This document shows positions 42,886 to 45,262 of a DNA stretch of 45,262 nucleotides, piece after piece. The stretch lies in the NCBI RefSeq assembly GCF_012933365.1, contig NZ_JABBVZ010000025.1, positions 1 through 45,262 of the forward strand, read 5' to 3'. Each line of letters opens with the position of its first letter. The first letter of the stretch is position 1. The translations under genes and the position numbers were made by a program. The stretch comes from Sulfobacillus harzensis (GTDB lineage Bacteria > Bacillota > Sulfobacillia > Sulfobacillales > Sulfobacillaceae). The notes below the pieces were generated by a model that had not been told where the DNA came from, searched no databases, and was given only the letters and a program-made list of their open reading frames with translations.

Positions 42886-43375
42886 TTACTGGACGAAGTA
42901 GCGTTGATAGGCTTGGTGCCGTGTCTCGCCGCTCAACACGGCATAGAGCTGGGTCGTCTCGGGCTTCTTATGGCCTAAAATGGATTGTAGGGCCACCAGT
43001 GCCCCTTGATTCAACAACGTGGTGGCGAGAGTGTGGCGCATCGTGTGGGGATGAACTTTTTCCGCCAAGCTGCATCGCTCGGCCACTCGCTTAAAGACCC
43101 CTTGCAGTCCGTGAATAGACAGCCGATGGGGAGATCGCTCTGTCACCCACAGGGCGGGATCCGCGTGCTGGCGCTCCGCAAAATACCGCGCCATCCAAAT
43201 CCTCGCTTTGGATCCGAGGTAGGCTTCGCGTTCTTTGTTGCCTTTTCCCACCACGACGACGCTGCCCCGCTGCCAATCCACATCTCGGCGGTTCAACCGC
43301 GCGGCTTCGCCGACACGGCAGCCTGTGGCAAAGAAAAACTCGATGACCGCATGTTCCAGCGTCGTCCCGCAGCGT
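42886..43375 (-). pseudogene. 3' part of a tyrosine recombinase gene (catalytic domain only)
   Basis: The catalytic residues are all present: Arg in FFATGCRVGEAARL, Lys in VGKGNKERE, HxxR in HPHTMRHTLATT, His in LGHKKPETTQ, and the nucleophile Tyr in TTQLYAVLSG. The N-terminal core-binding domain is absent. The sequence upstream of about 43375 belongs to a LysE-type exporter in another frame. The open frame continues by chance to 43485. Such a fragment is unlikely to work as a recombinase on its own. Confidence 0.82.
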
Positions 43376-43722
43376 GTGCATGACCTGGCGCCGGAGCGTC
43401 CAATACGCCCTGGCGGCGCCGTCGGATGTCTCCGGATGAACCGGGGCCCGCCACGATTGCCACCCCATCCAGCCCAGGAAAACAATCCCTAACAGCGTCA
43501 GGATCTCTTTCAGCATGGGGGCCACCACGAGCACCGCACTCACACCAAGCACCGCCATCCCAATGAGAATCGTATCCGAGAGGGCGGCTGTTACCACCAG
43601 GGCACCGTGCGCCGATACTGGCGGTGGGTCGTACCTTGGCTCATCACCAACGTATTCTGCGGCCCCAACGGAAGAATCAACGCTAACGCTAACAAAAATC
43701 CATGAAGGAATGCCAAGTCCAT
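43376..43722 (-). pseudogene. LysE/RhtB-family amino acid exporter, frameshifted and truncated
   Basis: From the ATG at 43722 (AGGAGG nine bases before it), the first frame gives LALALILPLGPQNTLVMSQG, the LysE N-terminus. A frameshift near 43600-43610 moves to a frame with VTAALSDTILIGMAVLGV and LTLLGIVFLGWMGWQSW, the second and third helices. The match ends at RRQVMHTL, where the tyrosine recombinase fragment begins. Only the first half of the exporter remains. It lies 109 bases downstream of an AraC-type regulator gene, which may have controlled it. Confidence 0.8.
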
Positions 43723-43831
43723 TGCAAAACGCCTCCTAGCGGTTCCGTGTCGCCCCGTTCTGATCGTTCTGGGCTAGCCCGTCTTTTCGAGCGGAATCGG
43801 GTCGGTCGCAATCCGCAGGCTACTGGTATCA

Positions 43832-44545
43832 TCACTCCGATCGACGTCGCGTGGCCGACCGATACTGGCTGGGCGTCTCCTGCTCGTATTGACGAAACAA
43901 GCGCGTCAAGGCGGATTGATGGGCGAATCCCACCTGCAGGGCAATATCCTGGATGGAGAAATCGGTCGTCCCCAGCAATTCTTTGGCCTTATCCAGACGG
44001 ACGTGTTGAATATAAGCGCACGGGGTCATGCCCGTGTGGCGCTTAAACCAGGAGGTATAGGACGACGTCTCATAGTGCTCCAGCGCGGCCAAGGTGTCCA
44101 CCGTAATCGGGTGATCGTAATGGTCATGGATGTACCGAATCGAGGCGGACTGCTGATCGCGAAACAAATAATGCGCCAGATACGGATACAGCAATCCCGC
44201 GGCCGCCGCATTCCGCTCCCGCACGAGGAGGGTGCGAATGCCCCGCCAGGTCGCATCGATGGGGCGATCAAAGCTGTGGGTGAATCCCCCCGCCGCATAG
44301 GGAATTTTCTGGGCCGGGATGTCGGCCACGAGGCACTGATTAGGGACATTGGCATAAAAGCGGTGCTCGCACCGGGGTGGAATAAACAAGAGGGTGCGGT
44401 CATCCAGCTCAACACTGTGGGATTCGGTCCTGATCCACACTGCCCCCTGGAGCGGCATCACGAACTGGGCATACCCATGGGTATGCGTGTCCGGTCTCCG
44501 CGCGTACGTCCGTTGTGTCACCGTGATGTCGTTGAGCTTGGTCAC
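43832..44545 (-). CDS. AraC-family transcriptional regulator
   Basis: The protein has 237 residues. The N-terminal cupin-like sensing part (about 20-100) has HTHGYAQFVMPLQGAVWI and FIPPRCEHRF. The C-terminal two-helix-turn-helix DNA-binding domain has SYTSWFKRHTGMTPCAYIQHVRLDKA and IQDIALQVGFAHQSALTRLFRQYE. The GTG at 44545 is preferred because AAGGAGA lies upstream, although the spacing is long; the ORF stays open to 44692. It probably regulates the adjacent LysE-type exporter, now broken. Confidence 0.88.
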   Translation of the reverse strand: MTKLNDITVTQRTYARRPDTHTHGYAQFVMPLQGAVWIRTESHSVELDDRTLLFIPPRCEHRFYANVPNQCLVADIPAQKIPYAAGGFTHSFDRPIDATWRGIRTLLVRERNAAAAGLLYPYLAHYLFRDQQSASIRYIHDHYDHPITVDTLAALEHYETSSYTSWFKRHTGMTPCAYIQHVRLDKAKELLGTTDFSIQDIALQVGFAHQSALTRLFRQYEQETPSQYRSATRRRSE

Positions 44546-44651
44546 CGGATCACCGTCTCCTTCCCGTGCGCATGCCTCGCCGCCGTACGGTTGACTGATT
44601 TTGGGCAAAAAGACCCGACTTTGAGGAAAACACGCCACCATGTCTACACGT

Positions 44652-44679
44652 AACATAAATGCCGACGGGGCCGTCTCAA
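44652..44679 (-). promoter_or_regulatory. candidate promoter of the AraC-type gene
   Basis: TTGAGA (44674-44679) and TATGTT (44652-44657) are 16 bases apart on the minus strand. The spacing is slightly short and the -10 imperfect. A perfect palindrome abuts the -35 side. Confidence 0.45.
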
Positions 44680-44680
44680 T

Positions 44681-44700
44681 AGTCACCCGCACGGGTGACT
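44681..44700. promoter_or_regulatory. perfect 20-bp palindrome upstream of the AraC-type gene
   Basis: AGTCACCCGCACGGGTGACT has 9-base arms and a 2-base centre. It sits directly upstream of the candidate -35. It could be a regulator binding site or the stem of a terminator for the transposase remnant read from the right, although no T-run follows. Confidence 0.5.
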
Positions 44701-44737
44701 GGGGCGGACATCGATGACAGTCGAGTGGCCCTCGCTC

Positions 44738-45159
44738 CTATCCAGCGAGGGTCGCTTGCTTCAAAAGGTTGTGGGCCACGCTCAGGAGGCCCCATTCCGT
44801 TTGGACTTTGGCCAATCCACGCAAGAGAAATCGTCGAAACTGCCGATCCTCTTTGATGTGACCCCAGACACTTTCCACCTCGACTCCGCGTCGCTTGACC
44901 GTGGCCATGACCTCCGGGACTTTGAAGCGTTCGCGGACTTCTTGTTTATACCGACGGAGCAGCGGGCTGATTTGAATCCGACGATACTCGGCCATGGTGC
45001 ACTCGGCTTTCAAGGGGCAGGTCGGACAGTCGTGCGCTTGGTACACGCGCAGGGTCGCCCGATACCCGTTGTCCGAGCGGGCCTGTTTCAGTCCTTGAAA
45101 CGTGAGACGCCGGCCGGCGGCACAGATCCATTCGTCGTGGGTGTCGTCATACTGTTTTC
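44738..45159 (-). pseudogene. C-terminal remnant of an IS1182-like transposase
   Basis: The frame reads DEWICAAGRRLTFQ and NGYRATLRVYQAHDCPTCPLKAEC, then VMATVKRRGVEVESVWGHIKEDRQFRRF and GLLSVAHNLLKQA. The Cys cluster and the VESVWGHIK block are typical of the IS1182 group. A stop lies just upstream of the recognisable part near 45160, so the N-terminal two thirds are absent. An 8-base hairpin (CCCTCGCT with AGCGAGGG, 44729-44751) overlaps the end of the frame. The 100 bases to the window edge hold nothing I can identify. Confidence 0.8.
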
Positions 45160-45262
45160 GCTAACTCATATTGGCTAAACCATAACTGGTAGGTAAAGAG
45201 GGGCCTCGGGGCTTGGCTGTGGTAGCGAGTGCCCCTTGAGCGCCCTCCTCCCCGTAGAACCG

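Noticed and set aside
43091-43485. Upstream extension of the recombinase frame to 43485
   Set aside because: The residues before about 43375 are out of frame with the LysE gene that occupies that DNA and do not resemble a recombinase N-terminus.
1-45262. CRISPR array, tRNA or rRNA genes
   Set aside because: No set of regularly spaced short repeats, and no cloverleaf or rRNA-like segments were seen on either strand.

Overview
The window looks like a chromosomal segment of a moderately high-GC, spore-forming, probably acidophilic Firmicute; a Sulfobacillus-type organism is my best guess and is inference only. The reasons are strong AAGGAGG-type ribosome sites, a sporulation integral membrane protein of the YlbJ family, FtsH and Fur genes of Gram-positive style, an S53 (kumamolisin/sedolisin) acid peptidase, and very frequent GTG and TTG start codons. 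I found no rRNA, tRNA or CRISPR array.

Layout. 1-1400: decayed insertion sequences, including a transposase with an N-terminal DUF4338 (DruA-like) domain that is frameshifted and internally deleted, plus an 80-bp direct repeat of its upstream region. 1521-3998: S53 peptidase, a zinc-ribbon protein and a one-pass membrane protein. 4063-28629: a large polysaccharide locus in several transcription units. It has an initiating sugar-phosphate transferase (4063-5466, minus). An eight-gene minus-strand operon (14872 down to 6222) encodes five GT4 and one GT2 glycosyltransferases, an O-antigen ligase/polymerase-like protein and a nucleotide-sugar epimerase. A plus-strand pair encodes a 1052-residue modular secreted GH18-like protein and a lipoprotein. 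Another plus-strand unit encodes a GT2, a MurJ-like flippase and an EamA transporter. A minus-strand unit (28629 down to 22488) encodes a PglF/CapD-like dehydratase, a Gfo/Idh/MocA oxidoreductase, a DegT aminotransferase, a second, PglC-like sugar-phosphate transferase and a zinc-dependent dehydrogenase.

Read together, 4-28 kb holds the parts needed to make amino-sugar precursors, load a sugar phosphate on a lipid carrier, extend it, flip it and polymerise it, and it adds a secreted cell-wall-binding glycosidase-like protein. 28.7-41.9 kb is mostly housekeeping and accessory chromosome: FtsH, a coiled-coil/lytic transglycosylase fusion, small membrane proteins, a GHMP (PduX-like) kinase, a lipoprotein, a Fur-family regulator, a BadF-type kinase interrupted by one in-frame TAG, an NYN-domain protein, a secreted transglutaminase-like protein, a cupin and YlbJ. 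41.9-45.2 kb is again mobile or decayed: a MazF-type toxin-antitoxin pair, a tyrosine recombinase fragment fused onto a broken LysE-family exporter gene, an AraC regulator with a perfect 20-bp palindrome upstream, and an IS1182-like transposase remnant at the right edge.

The most notable points are the modular secreted protein inside the polysaccharide locus, the compact amino-sugar pathway with two initiating transferases, the amber-interrupted kinase gene, and the recombinase/LysE junction. I see no clear defence island or unmistakably new system. The DruA-like piece is better explained as part of a dead transposase.
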